Source: Singulisphaera sp.
GTDB lineage: Bacteria; Planctomycetota; Planctomycetia; Isosphaerales; Isosphaeraceae
Assembly (NCBI GenBank): GCA_027451445.1
Contig: DAIDJG010000113.1
Span: 1-64,000, forward strand
Reading direction: 5' to 3'
DNA: 64,000 nt
The first letter of the stretch is position 1. The number at the start of each line of letters is the position of its first letter. The notes below the pieces were generated by a model, which saw only the letters and a list, made by a program, of their open reading frames with translations, had not been told where the DNA came from and did not search any database. Shown here in pieces: positions 35,835-44,808 of this stretch. The position numbers and the translations under genes were made by a program.

Positions 35835-37421
35835 TCAGGCCTCGGAACTTCCGAAACCGGCCGCGAGCAAGGCTTCGAACCGCGGGTCGGCTTCGATCAC
35901 GGGCTGGGCGCCGTAACGGACGGGGAGAGGACTCTCAAAAGCCTCCTGCAGGACGCGTCCTTCCATATACTCGGGTACCCGCATCCCGAGCATCGCCAGC
36001 GCGGTCGGGGCGATGTCTTCGAGGCGTGCCTGGAGATGGCCGCCGGGGCGCGTATCGGGCGCCTCGATCGCGACGATGCCGGATCGCCAATGGGTACCGG
36101 GGAGATTGGGGTCGGGCCGGAGGATCTCGTTCCGCAGCGTGACCTTCCACTTCGATTGCGCCTGGTATCCGTCGGCTGAGAGGGCGAACACCTCAGGAAG
36201 CCCTTCAGCGACGGGATCCAGATCGTAGCGGTCGGCCGTGGAAAACACGTCGTGGAACAGCGGGTCGCCCGTTTTCGGATCGCGGGCCGCGCGACAGACC
36301 TCGATGACCTCGTCGCAAACCTGAGCGGCACGCGATGCGTTCTGTCGGACCTCCGGCGTGATAAAGATGCAGCCGCTTAACTGGCCGAAGGGGGCGAACG
36401 CGACCGTCCGGGTCCAGTCGCAACCGACCTGGCCCTCCAGGGAACGTGGTAGACGTCGGCCAGGTCCCCCAGGTGCGCTCCGGGTGAGCCAACGATGGAG
36501 CCGATCGCTCACGCGCTGGGCGCGGTAGCGAAATCGCGTGCCGTACATCAGCCCGCGCTGCATTCCGGCCTGGCGGAGCAGTCCGTTAACGTTGACGAGA
36601 GCCTTGCAGGGTCCAAAGCCATGATCCGAGACGGCGATCACAGCGGCATCCCGCTTCGACGCGAGCTCCAGGAGCCGGCCCACGCTCTCATCAAGGGCCC
36701 GCAGACAGCTCTCCACCTCTTCGTTCCAACCGGCGACGCGCAGGCCGGTCTCGTCGACATCGAGGTAAGGCCAGAGGCGATGCTGGAGGCTGTCGAGGTT
36801 ATGAAAGTGGACCATCAGCGCGGTCCAGTCGCACTGCGCGTCCGCACGCTCGGCGGCTTCGGCCTGGGCCCGGAACACGGCGCGGTTCCTGGCGGCGAAC
36901 CCGCGCAGTTCGTCGAGCGTACGGGGGCGGTTCTTCCAAACGATCTTGTGTGTGTAGGACGGGACGTGTTCAAAGATCTCGCGGCCGAACTCGGGACACT
37001 GGGCGAACGCCCAGTCGAGGCCGGGTGCATCCGAACCGGCGACCACGATCCCTCGGACCCGAGGCGGCGGGTAGGTCATCGGCAGGTTGAGGCTGATGAC
37101 CTCGCATCCCGATGCGCCCAGAACCTGCCAGAGCGTGGGGACGCGGACCCTGCCTGAATGATTCGAACGGATCGTACGGTCTTCCGGGTCCACGTAGTAG
37201 AACTCGTGGATGCCGTGGACCGGCGGCGTGCAGCCGGTGGCGAACGACGTCCAGGCCACCGGGGTCACCATGGGGTCCGACGAGCGCAAACTGCCGAAGG
37301 CGGCCCGGCGCCAGAGCGAGGCAAGGTTCGGGAGCCAACCGCGCTGAAAGCAGGGCTCGAGGACGGACATGGTGCCGCCGTCGAGGCCAAGAAAGAGGAC
37401 CCGAGACGCTGGAGCCGGCAT
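35835..37421 (-). CDS. Alkaline phosphatase superfamily / type I phosphodiesterase-like enzyme
   Basis: 528 residues. Metal-dependent phosphatase/phosphodiesterase fold: VLFLGLDGGTMSVLEP supplies the first metal-binding Asp, PVAWTSFATGCTP contains the probable Thr/Ser nucleophile and VHGIHEF follows. HFHNLDSLQHRLWPY and AVIAVSDHGFGP supply further metal ligands (Asp, His, Asp-His), and PGTHWRSGIVAIEAP gives the last His. No signal peptide is seen, so cytosolic action is likely. Proteins of this type often act on nucleotide-linked or lipid-linked phosphodiesters. The acyl carrier protein gene follows 67 bp downstream, suggesting a shared pathway. Confidence 0.85.
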   Translation of the reverse strand: MPAPASRVLFLGLDGGTMSVLEPCFQRGWLPNLASLWRRAAFGSLRSSDPMVTPVAWTSFATGCTPPVHGIHEFYYVDPEDRTIRSNHSGRVRVPTLWQVLGASGCEVISLNLPMTYPPPRVRGIVVAGSDAPGLDWAFAQCPEFGREIFEHVPSYTHKIVWKNRPRTLDELRGFAARNRAVFRAQAEAAERADAQCDWTALMVHFHNLDSLQHRLWPYLDVDETGLRVAGWNEEVESCLRALDESVGRLLELASKRDAAVIAVSDHGFGPCKALVNVNGLLRQAGMQRGLMYGTRFRYRAQRVSDRLHRWLTRSAPGGPGRRLPRSLEGQVGCDWTRTVAFAPFGQLSGCIFITPEVRQNASRAAQVCDEVIEVCRAARDPKTGDPLFHDVFSTADRYDLDPVAEGLPEVFALSADGYQAQSKWKVTLRNEILRPDPNLPGTHWRSGIVAIEAPDTRPGGHLQARLEDIAPTALAMLGMRVPEYMEGRVLQEAFESPLPVRYGAQPVIEADPRFEALLAAGFGSSEA

Positions 37422-37698
37422 GGGCGAACGCCTTGAAGACCCCCGCGCCCTCCCGTCCTCCCCCCATCCGTCAGGGGAATCCGCCAGCCTTGGCGGGACG
37501 AAGGAGCCTGTATGAGTCCGGGGTACGACGACGGGTCGAGCCGAAAGTAATCTCTCCCACGGGTTGGGTCAATCCCGAGTTTGGGTCAAGCACGCCCCCA
37601 ATCCTTGTCGATCAAGAGATTGATGCCGACCCTTGTCGCGTCCGGTACAGGGAAGTCCGAGACGTCGCTTTGCGTCAGGAACCAGAGGTAAGCGGCCG

Positions 37699-38427
37699 AT
37701 GATCGCAAGGATGCTTCCGGCCCAGCGTCGTTGTTTGTTCCTCGTAGGCTGCTGCGCATTCGGTCTTCTGAGCGGATGCTCGGGACTGGGATCGCGGCAC
37801 AGAGACAAACATACCGAACAGCTCGGCGTGATTGATCCCAATCAAGCGCGCGAGCTTCAGATGGTCTCGCTTCCTCCTTACGTGATCGAGCCTCCCGATG
37901 AGCTCGAAGTCTCGGTACGACCGCCATACCCCGACCTGACGCTTACGACAGCTCAGGTTCAATTGGATGGGACGCTCGACCTGGGGTTCGTCGGCGACGT
38001 CTACGTCGCGGGACTAACGCTCCAGCAAGCGGAGCTCAAAATCGCCCAGCACATCAACGCTTTGGCGGGAAAGCAAATGCCGAGAGGGGGCTACCAGGTC
38101 TCTGCGCGGCTGGCGAACGGGAGTCAGAGTAAGTCGTTCTACGTGCTAGGCGCGGTGACGACCCAGGGGAAATTCCCAATCACCGGGAGCGACACTGTGC
38201 TCGACGGCATTATTCAGGCGGGGTTGCGCGCCAACAGTCAGCCTGAAAAAGCATACCTGGTTCGTCCCCATCCCGCAGGCGGGGCGGACCAGATCATGGC
38301 GATCGACTGGTTTGGCATCCGCGACCGCGGCGACTCGCTCACGAACTACCAACTCTTCCCGGGCGACCGAATCGTGGTCCCCGGCGGCAAGCCTCCGGGC
38401 CTATTGAGCACATTGATCGGCGGATAG
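37699..38427 (+). CDS. Polysaccharide export lipoprotein, Wza-like
   Basis: About 242 residues from the ATG at 37699; a second ATG lies at 37711. The signal peptide ends in a lipobox (GLLSGCSG), giving an outer-membrane lipoprotein. The poly_export domain follows: YVIEPPDELEVSVRPPYPDLTL, VQLDGTLDLGFVGDVYVAGLTLQQAELKIAQHI. Then comes one SLBB-like segment (KSFYVLGAVTTQGKFPITGSDTVLDGIIQAGL) and FPGDRIVVPGG. It is shorter than E. coli Wza and lacks the extra SLBB repeats and the obvious C-terminal amphipathic barrel helix. It opens a plus-strand group of envelope-sugar genes, consistent with exopolysaccharide export. Confidence 0.88.
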   Translation: MIARMLPAQRRCLFLVGCCAFGLLSGCSGLGSRHRDKHTEQLGVIDPNQARELQMVSLPPYVIEPPDELEVSVRPPYPDLTLTTAQVQLDGTLDLGFVGDVYVAGLTLQQAELKIAQHINALAGKQMPRGGYQVSARLANGSQSKSFYVLGAVTTQGKFPITGSDTVLDGIIQAGLRANSQPEKAYLVRPHPAGGADQIMAIDWFGIRDRGDSLTNYQLFPGDRIVVPGGKPPGLLSTLIGG

Positions 38428-38577
38428 TTTTGAATCCTTCCGGCGATCTTGACCGATTGTACGAATTATGCCACAACTCGCCTGGGCCGGCGGCCGAAAC
38501 AACTGATGTGAGAGCATCCGCGCACAAGGACGTACAGCGGCTATCGATCATCAACCTCCAAAGGATGGGAGGCCCAG

Positions 38578-40155
38578 ATGGGCAACGAGTCGCCGAGGCC
38601 GGACAAGGTCCGTACCGGTTCCGGACTTCCGCCGCATCGCTGGACGAAGATCGACGATCCGACGCAGGTCGCGGTCGTCGCAGCACATTCAACCGTGATC
38701 GCCGGCGGCGGCCCGGCGGGCCTGACTGCGGCCTATGAGCTCACCAAGCATGGACACGGCTGCGTCGTCCTCGAGTCCGATCCGACAATGGTGGGTGGGA
38801 TCAGCCGGACCGACCAGTACAAGGGCTACCGCTTCGACATCGGCGGCCACCGCTTCTTTTCGAAGAGCGACGAGGTCAACAAGATCTGGCAAGAGATCCT
38901 CGGCGACCAGTTCATCACGCGCTCGCGGTTGAGCCGCATCTATTACAACCGCAAGTTCTTCCACTACCCCCTCAAGCCGGCCGATGCCCTGCTGAAGCTG
39001 GGCATCGTCCGCGCGTCGTTGATGATGGCCAGCTACGCCAAGGCCAAGGTCTTTCCGATCAAGCCCGAGCGCAGCTTCGAGGACTGGGTCGTCAATCGTT
39101 TCGGCCGCATGCTCTTCGAGGTCTTCTTCAAGACCTACACCGAGAAGGTGTGGGGCATGCCCACAAATGAAATCTCCGCCGACTGGGCCGCTCAGCGGAT
39201 CAAGGGACTGAGCCTGATCGGCGCGGTGTGGAACGCCCTCTTCGGCCAGATGGGGAAGAAAAAGGGCGAGGTGATCAAGACGCTGATCGACAGCTTCCAG
39301 TATCCCCGGCTGGGACCGGGCCAGATGTGGGAGGCCGCTCGCGAGCTCGTGCGGAAGCGCGGCGGTGCCGTTCACCACGACAAGCGCGTGGTCTCGATCG
39401 AGCACGACGGCTCGGCCGTCACGGCGATGGTGGCCCGCGACTCAAATGGCCGACTGACGCGTTATCACGGTGACCACTTCATCTCGACCCTCCCCATCCG
39501 CGAGCTGATGCGCGCCATGAGCCCGCCACCGCCGCAAGCGGTGCTGGATGCGGCCGAGTCACTCAAGTATCGCGACTTCCTCACCGTCGTCCTCATCGTC
39601 GACCGCCCGGAGACATTCCCCGACACGTGGATCTACATCCACGAGCCGGACGTCCGGCTGGGGCGCGTTCAGAACTTCAAGAACTGGTCGCCGGAGCTGG
39701 TTCCCGATCAGACGAAGAGCAGTCTCGGCCTCGAATATTTCTGCTTCGAGGGCGACGACCTGTGGACGATGTCCGACGCCGACCTGGTGGCGTTGGGACG
39801 GCGTGAGATCGACACGATCGGCCTGGTGAAGGCGTCGGATGTCATCGATGGCTGCGTGGTCCGCATGCCCAAGGCCTATCCCGTCTATGACGACGTCTAC
39901 CAGAACCATCTGGCCGTGATCCGCGATTGGCTGAAGAACCTGCCCAATCTCGAGTTGGCCGGCCGCAACGGGATGCACAAGTACAACAACCAGGACCACT
40001 CGATGATGACCGCCGTGCTCGCGGCGCGCAACATCATGGGAATGGGCAAGTTCGACACCTGGCGAGTCAACACGGACGCCGAGTACCACGAGGAGGGCTC
40101 CGAGCCCGCCCAGGACACGGGACGTACGGTACCCCAGCGAGTGAATGCCGCGTGA
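38578..40155 (+). CDS. FAD-dependent oxidoreductase, UDP-galactopyranose mutase/protoporphyrinogen oxidase-like
   Basis: 525 residues. The dinucleotide-binding motif VIAGGGPAGLTAAYELTKHG is at about residue 40, followed by VVLESDPTMVGGISRT and FDIGGHRFFS, typical of flavin amine oxidases and UDP-galactopyranose mutase relatives. FETYTEKVWG-like FKTYTEKVWGMPTNEIS and the C-terminal GRNGMHKYNNQDHSMMTAVLAARNI bind FAD. No export signal. Relatives in envelope clusters are annotated as NAD(P)-binding or UGM-like proteins of unproven substrate. The first ~35 residues are unlike the family and may not be translated; a start within this stretch is possible. The glycan context favours a sugar-nucleotide or lipid-sugar substrate over haem synthesis. 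Confidence 0.82.
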   Translation: MGNESPRPDKVRTGSGLPPHRWTKIDDPTQVAVVAAHSTVIAGGGPAGLTAAYELTKHGHGCVVLESDPTMVGGISRTDQYKGYRFDIGGHRFFSKSDEVNKIWQEILGDQFITRSRLSRIYYNRKFFHYPLKPADALLKLGIVRASLMMASYAKAKVFPIKPERSFEDWVVNRFGRMLFEVFFKTYTEKVWGMPTNEISADWAAQRIKGLSLIGAVWNALFGQMGKKKGEVIKTLIDSFQYPRLGPGQMWEAARELVRKRGGAVHHDKRVVSIEHDGSAVTAMVARDSNGRLTRYHGDHFISTLPIRELMRAMSPPPPQAVLDAAESLKYRDFLTVVLIVDRPETFPDTWIYIHEPDVRLGRVQNFKNWSPELVPDQTKSSLGLEYFCFEGDDLWTMSDADLVALGRREIDTIGLVKASDVIDGCVVRMPKAYPVYDDVYQNHLAVIRDWLKNLPNLELAGRNGMHKYNNQDHSMMTAVLAARNIMGMGKFDTWRVNTDAEYHEEGSEPAQDTGRTVPQRVNAA

Positions 40156-40262
40156 GTCGCTGAGACGCTGCATCGCTGTTGCCGATCTGTTATCCTAAAT
40201 TGACCCGCCTGGCCGCGAGCGTAGCGCCAGGTGGGTCGTTTGCGTCCTGGAGTGAGGAACTC

Positions 40263-41174
40263 GTGCGCCAGCTCGGTACGATCCCGCAAGAACGCGATGC
40301 GCGGCTTTTTGCCGATCACCTCGAAGGGCTCGGGATGACCACGCGCGTCGAACCTGAGGGTGACGCGTGGGCGGTATGGGTCTACCACGAGGACCACGTT
40401 CCGAAGGCCCGGGAGGAGTTTGCGGCGTTTCAGAAGGATCCGACGGCCCCTCGGTTCAAGGAAGCCCCTCGGGCGGCGGAACGGATACGCAAGGAGCGGA
40501 AGGAGCTCGACCGGCAGTACCGCAAGAACGTCAAGAATTTCAAGGGGCGCTGGGACGGTATCAATTATCGGGGCCGGCCTCTCACCATGACCCTGGTCGC
40601 GATTTGCATCCTCGTCTTCATCGGAGAGTCTTCGCCCTGGGGGGGCTACGTCATAGACCGTTTGTTGCTGACCTCGGTGACCTCGATCGTGCGACACGAG
40701 CCAGGGATGCATCAGGCTCACCAGCTCCGAGACGTCGCCAGCGGACAAGTCTGGCGGCTCGTCACTCCGATCTTCCTGCACTTCGGCATCTTCCACATTG
40801 TATTTAATATGTGGGCATTAATCTCGTTTGGCTCGATCATCGAGTACTGCCGCGGGACACGTAACCTGCTGATCTTAGTGTTGATTTCGGCTGTTTCTTC
40901 TAATATGCTTCAATATATGTTTATGGTTAATTTTTATGATTTTCCCAGGCCGTTTGGCGGCATGTCGGGCGTCGTCTACGCGCTCTTTGGCTATGTCTGG
41001 ATGAAGAGTCTGTATGAGCCCGAGCAAGGAATGGTCCTGCACCGTCGCTCGGTGCAATACATGATCTTCTGGTTGGTTCTGTGCATGGCGATGCAGGGTC
41101 TCGTCCCAGTCGCCAACGCGGCCCACGTGGGTGGGCTGATCGTGGGGATATTGTACGGCCTGGCGCGGTTCTGA
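40263..41174 (+). CDS. Rhomboid-family intramembrane serine protease
   Basis: About 303 residues. I prefer GTG 40263, preceded by GAGGAA, over the ATG at 40179. A cytosolic domain of about 95 residues (RQLGTIPQERDARLFADHLEGLG...) resembles the N-terminal domain of GlpG. Six membrane helices follow. The catalytic Ser235 is in FGGMSGVVYALFGY and the His288 in NAAHVGGLIVG; HFGIFHIVFNMWAL holds the conserved His/Asn of helix 2. Codons in the stretch 40797-40950 are strikingly A+T-rich compared with the rest of the gene. It lies 107 bp after the flavoenzyme and 16 bp before an oxidoreductase gene. Confidence 0.9.
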   Translation: MRQLGTIPQERDARLFADHLEGLGMTTRVEPEGDAWAVWVYHEDHVPKAREEFAAFQKDPTAPRFKEAPRAAERIRKERKELDRQYRKNVKNFKGRWDGINYRGRPLTMTLVAICILVFIGESSPWGGYVIDRLLLTSVTSIVRHEPGMHQAHQLRDVASGQVWRLVTPIFLHFGIFHIVFNMWALISFGSIIEYCRGTRNLLILVLISAVSSNMLQYMFMVNFYDFPRPFGGMSGVVYALFGYVWMKSLYEPEQGMVLHRRSVQYMIFWLVLCMAMQGLVPVANAAHVGGLIVGILYGLARF

Positions 41175-41190
41175 GCGGGGTGTTTGCCTC

Positions 41191-42366
41191 ATGGGTTCAC
41201 TCCACGTCATTCGCGGCGCACCGAAGGCCGCCGTGATCGGCGGCGGATTCATCGGGCCGGTCCACGTCGAGGCACTCCGGCGCCTCGGGATCGAGGTTCG
41301 CGGACTGCTCGGCTCCTCGGCCGAGCGCGCGAAGCCGTTGGCCGACCGGCTTGGTATACCGCGTGTCTATCGCGACTTTGACGACCTGCTCGGCGACTCT
41401 ACCGTCGAGGCGGTCCACGTCGCCTCGCCCAATGCGGCGCACTTCGAACAAGCTCAGCGCGTGCTCGACTCGGGTCGGCACGTCGTCTGTGAAAAGCCGT
41501 TGGCGGTCTCGCCCGCGGAAACGGCCGCGTTGACGGAACTCGCCGGTTCGCGGCCCGCGCAGGCCTCCGCGGTCAATTACAACGTTCGGTTCTATCCGCT
41601 GTGCCACGAGATGCGATCGCGCATTCGTCGGGGCGACATTGGGCGAGTGTTGAGTGTGACGGGCTCGTACACCCAGGACTGGCTACTGTACCCGCAAGAC
41701 TACAACTGGCGCGTGGAGGCTGACGGTGGTACGAACCTCCGCGCGGTCGCCGACATAGGCACACACTGGATGGACCTCGCGCAGTTCGTCGTCGGCCAGC
41801 CTATCCGACAGGTGTGCGCCGACCTGGCAACGTTCCATCCCGAGAGGCAGAAGCCGGTTGGTCCCAGCGACACCTTTAGCGGGGGCGTCGGTGCCAAAGA
41901 GAGCCACTGCGTGCCAATTTCCACGGAAGACCATGCGGCGGTTTTATTGCGCTTTAGCGACCAGGCCCGGGGTTCGTTCCATGTCTCTCAGGTGACGGCG
42001 GGGCGCAAGAACCGGGTGATTCTGGAAGTCGCGGGAACCGACGGAAGCTTCGCCTGGAACAGCGAGTCACCGAACCAACTCTGGATCGGCAGCCGACGCG
42101 GACCCAACCAACTCCTGGAGCGCGACCCCGCTCTGTTAACTCCGGAAGCCGCGGCGCTAGGTGACTATCCGGGTGGGCATGCCGAAGGGTTCCCGGACAC
42201 ATTCAAGCAAGTCTTCCGTGCGGTTTACCAGTGGATCGCCGATGGTGGCGCAGGACCGCGGGCTTACCCCACTTTCGAGGACGGCGACCGCGAGGTTCGG
42301 CTGTGCGAAGCGATTGCTCGCAGCGCTCGGGAACAACGATGGATCGAAGTGATCGAGCGTGCGTGA
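41191..42366 (+). CDS. Gfo/Idh/MocA-family oxidoreductase
   Basis: 391 residues. NAD(P)-binding Rossmann domain: AAVIGGGFIGPVHVEALRRLG. Family motif VCEKPLAVSPAETAAL contains the catalytic Lys of the EKP motif, and VADIGTHWMDLAQFVVG the active-site His in the second domain. These enzymes oxidise or reduce sugars and cyclitols; many occur in planctomycete glycan pathways. The C-terminal half is complete, with GGHAEGFPDTFKQVFRAVY. It is followed by a sugar isomerase-like gene, a pairing often seen in sugar catabolism, and both could act on the same cyclitol or sugar acid. Confidence 0.9.
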   Translation: MGSLHVIRGAPKAAVIGGGFIGPVHVEALRRLGIEVRGLLGSSAERAKPLADRLGIPRVYRDFDDLLGDSTVEAVHVASPNAAHFEQAQRVLDSGRHVVCEKPLAVSPAETAALTELAGSRPAQASAVNYNVRFYPLCHEMRSRIRRGDIGRVLSVTGSYTQDWLLYPQDYNWRVEADGGTNLRAVADIGTHWMDLAQFVVGQPIRQVCADLATFHPERQKPVGPSDTFSGGVGAKESHCVPISTEDHAAVLLRFSDQARGSFHVSQVTAGRKNRVILEVAGTDGSFAWNSESPNQLWIGSRRGPNQLLERDPALLTPEAAALGDYPGGHAEGFPDTFKQVFRAVYQWIADGGAGPRAYPTFEDGDREVRLCEAIARSAREQRWIEVIERA

Positions 42367-42423
42367 CGCGATCCGCCCGCCACTTCATTAATAAAAATAT
42401 TTAGTTAACAATAAACACTTGCG

Positions 42424-42528
42424 ATGCCCTTCGTCACGCTTCTCGTCTGGTCCTTCTCGCTCTATCTCTTCACCCTGCTTGCGCTTTACGGGTGGCATCT
42501 TGGCCGCGAAGACCTGGGTAACGACTGA
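42424..42528 (+). CDS. Possible 34-residue single-pass membrane peptide
   Basis: ATG at 42424 to TGA at 42526-42528. The product opens with [20 protein letters not shown], a hydrophobic helix, and ends with a polar tail LGREDLGND. It lies in the 187-bp gap between the oxidoreductase and the isomerase-like genes, in a different frame from both. No Shine-Dalgarno is seen and the sequence just upstream is A+T-rich. The hydrophobic helix followed by a charged tail argues for translation. No function is known. Confidence 0.35.
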   Translation: MPFVTLLVWSFSLYLFTLLALYGWHLGREDLGND

Positions 42529-42553
42529 ACCCGACAACAAGGAGTTCACCGCC

Positions 42554-43471
42554 ATGAAGCTCGGTTTCGTCTCGGCGATCCTGCCGGAATGCTCGCTCGA
42601 CCAGGTCCTGAGCATCGCCGCGGAGGAGAAGTTTTCGAGTGTCGAGTTGATGTGCTGGCCGCCCGGGAAGGCGGAGAGGCGATACGCTGGAGTGACGCAC
42701 CTGGATGTCACGAACTTGTCGCTCGACGCCATTGAGAAGGTGCAAGACCTGACGGCACTCCATCGCGTGTCGATCTCCGGCCTGGGTTACTATCCGAACC
42801 CGCTCTCGGCCGATCAAGCTGAGGCCGAGACCGCCGTGGCGCACTTGAGGAAGGTCATTGACGCGGCCTCGGCGCTGGGAGTCGGCGTGGTCAACTCGTT
42901 CGTCGGCCGTGACCCCGCGCTCTCGATCGAGGCCAACTGGCCGCACTTCCTCGATACGTGGCGGCCCCTTGTGAAGCATGCGGAGGACAAGGGTGTGCGC
43001 ATTGGGATCGAGAATTGTCCCATGCTCTTCACCGCCGACGAATGGCCGGGCGGAAAGAACCTGGCGATTAGCCCGGCGATCTGGCGCAGGATGTTCGAAG
43101 ACATTCCGAGCAAGAGCTTCGGCTTGAATTATGACCCGTCCCATTTCATCTGGCAGCAGATGGATTACATCGCGCCGCTCTTTGAGTTCCGCGACCGCCT
43201 CGTGCACGTTCATGCCAAGGACGCCCGCATCGATCGCGCCGCGTTGGACGCTCACGGTGTCCTTGCGTATCCGAAGTTGTGGCACACGCCGAAGCTTCCT
43301 GGTCTGGGAGACGTCCGCTGGGGTGCGTTCCTCGGGGCGCTCGCGGAGGTGGGTTACGACGGCCACGTGGCGATCGAAGTGGAGGACCGAGCGTTTGAGG
43401 GGACGCTCGCCAAGCGGCGGGAGTCACTCATCATCAGCCGCCGCCATCTTGTCCAATTCATGATGGGCTGA
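42554..43471 (+). CDS. Sugar phosphate isomerase/epimerase-like TIM barrel protein
   Basis: About 305 residues from the ATG at 42554 ([12 protein letters not shown]), preceded by AGGAG; the frame is open further upstream but that part has no family resemblance. Xylose-isomerase-like TIM barrel (AP endonuclease 2 superfamily). Metal-ligand positions are recognisable: [51 protein letters not shown] and [14 protein letters not shown]. Such enzymes isomerise or epimerise sugars, or act in inositol catabolism. It follows the Gfo/Idh/MocA gene and ends 3 bp before the GT2 gene, so the three form one transcript. Confidence 0.87.
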   Translation: MKLGFVSAILPECSLDQVLSIAAEEKFSSVELMCWPPGKAERRYAGVTHLDVTNLSLDAIEKVQDLTALHRVSISGLGYYPNPLSADQAEAETAVAHLRKVIDAASALGVGVVNSFVGRDPALSIEANWPHFLDTWRPLVKHAEDKGVRIGIENCPMLFTADEWPGGKNLAISPAIWRRMFEDIPSKSFGLNYDPSHFIWQQMDYIAPLFEFRDRLVHVHAKDARIDRAALDAHGVLAYPKLWHTPKLPGLGDVRWGAFLGALAEVGYDGHVAIEVEDRAFEGTLAKRRESLIISRRHLVQFMMG

Positions 43472-43474
43472 GCC

Positions 43475-44539
43475 ATGGGAAATCGAAACGCGACCATCCC
43501 CGCAACTCCGGCGGCCTCAACGAACGCCGAATCGGCGATCGCGCTCTCGGTATTGATCCCCGTCTACAACGAGGTCGACAACATCGTACCGCTGCACGGC
43601 GAGTTGAAAGTCGTACTCGAAAAGATGGGGATCGCGTATGAGCTGATCTTCGTCGACGACGGTTCAAGCGATGGGACGACCCGAAGACTTGCCGAAATCC
43701 AGGATGCCGACCCCGATCATGTTCGGGTCGCAATCCTACGTCGAAATTGCGGTCAGACCGCCGCGCTTTCGGCGGCGCTTGACCTCGCGCGCGGCGAAAT
43801 CCTGATTCCGATGGATGGCGATCGCCAAAATGACCCGGCGGATATTCCGCGGTTGCTCGCCAAGCTCGAAGAGGGCTGCGATGTCGTCTCCGGCTGGCGC
43901 GCGAACCGCCAGGACACGTTCCTGACCCGGAAACTACCGTCGAGGATTGCTAACCGGCTCGTGGCCCGTATCTCAGGAGTCGCGCTCCACGATTTCGGCT
44001 GCACCATGAAGGCGTATCGCCGTCGCGTGCTCGAAGGCGTGCGGCTCTACGGCGAGATGCATCGGTTCATCCCGATCTTCGCGAGCTGGCAGGGAGCACG
44101 CGTCACCGAACTCATCGTGAACCACCGCGCCAGGACGGCGGGTCGAACCAAGTACGGACTTGGCCGGACGTTCAATGTCGTCCTCGACCTGATCCTGATT
44201 CGCTTCTATCAGCGATACTCCCAGAGGCCCATTCACTTTTTCGGCCGCGTCGGGCTGTGGTTGTTCTTGCTGAGCTTTCTCAGCTTTGTTGGTATGGTCT
44301 ATTATAAATATGTGTTTCCATGGCCATTGTGGCACGATATCAAAGCGAAGTCGTTCGTCGAGACTCCACTGCCACTGCTTTCGGTGATGTTCTTCCTCGG
44401 CGGGTTGCAGAGCATCTTCACGGGGCTCGTCGCGGAAATGATTATGCGGACCTATTACGAATCGCAGTCGAAGACGACGTATTTGCTGAAGGAGTTGCGC
44501 CAGGGGCCAAGGAGCGCGGGCGGTGATGCGCAGGTTTAA
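43475..44539 (+). CDS. Membrane glycosyltransferase family 2 (GtrB/dolichol-phosphate-mannose-synthase-like)
   Basis: 354 residues. The N-terminal GT-A domain has VLIPVYNEVDNIVPL, FVDDGSSDGT, RRNCGQTAALSAALDLARGEILIPMDGDRQNDP (Asp motif for metal and sugar nucleotide) and HDFGCTMKAYRR. Two C-terminal membrane helices follow (VGLWLFLLSFLSFVGMVYY and LLSVMFFLGGLQSIFTGLVAEM). The architecture fits transfer of a sugar from a nucleotide donor to polyprenyl phosphate on the cytoplasmic face. Residues around GMVYYKYVF are encoded by A+T-rich codons. It is the last gene of the plus-strand glycan group. Confidence 0.9.
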   Translation: MGNRNATIPATPAASTNAESAIALSVLIPVYNEVDNIVPLHGELKVVLEKMGIAYELIFVDDGSSDGTTRRLAEIQDADPDHVRVAILRRNCGQTAALSAALDLARGEILIPMDGDRQNDPADIPRLLAKLEEGCDVVSGWRANRQDTFLTRKLPSRIANRLVARISGVALHDFGCTMKAYRRRVLEGVRLYGEMHRFIPIFASWQGARVTELIVNHRARTAGRTKYGLGRTFNVVLDLILIRFYQRYSQRPIHFFGRVGLWLFLLSFLSFVGMVYYKYVFPWPLWHDIKAKSFVETPLPLLSVMFFLGGLQSIFTGLVAEMIMRTYYESQSKTTYLLKELRQGPRSAGGDAQV

Positions 44540-44571
44540 GGGGACGCATCGTAATTGCGTTGAGCACAATC

Positions 44572-44736
44572 GGGAGGGCGAGGCTCTGTCCGAGCCAGCC
44601 TTGTTCGGAGGACGAGTCTTCGAGTCCTCTGAACACCGCGTGCGATGATGCGGCTGCCCAGGCGACTCGCGATGATCCGTCGACTCGAAGACTCGCCGAC
44701 AGATCAAGGCTCGCTCGGACGGAGCCTCGCCTTCCC
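44572..44736. repeat. 165-bp palindromic element with 55-bp inverted arms
   Basis: The left arm is 44572-44626 (begins GGGAGGGCGAGGCTCTGTCC). The right arm is 44682-44736, whose reverse complement begins GGGAAGGCGAGGCTCCGTCC. Arms agree at roughly 45 of 55 positions; differences cluster in the middle. The inner spacer is 55 bp. No coding content. It fills most of the gap between the convergent GT2 and glnE genes and could also act as a bidirectional terminator. Confidence 0.75.
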
Positions 44737-44808
44737 AAATACGTGTCAATATTGAACAAACACCAATCCAAGACGGTGTGGGAAGGCGCAGCGCGAAGAG
44801 AAACCTCG

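Noticed and set aside
42419..42553. N-terminal extension of the isomerase-like protein
   Set aside because: The extra 45 codons have low-complexity Ser/Pro/Arg content and the ATG at 42554 has a Shine-Dalgarno; a different frame here encodes the hydrophobic micropeptide.
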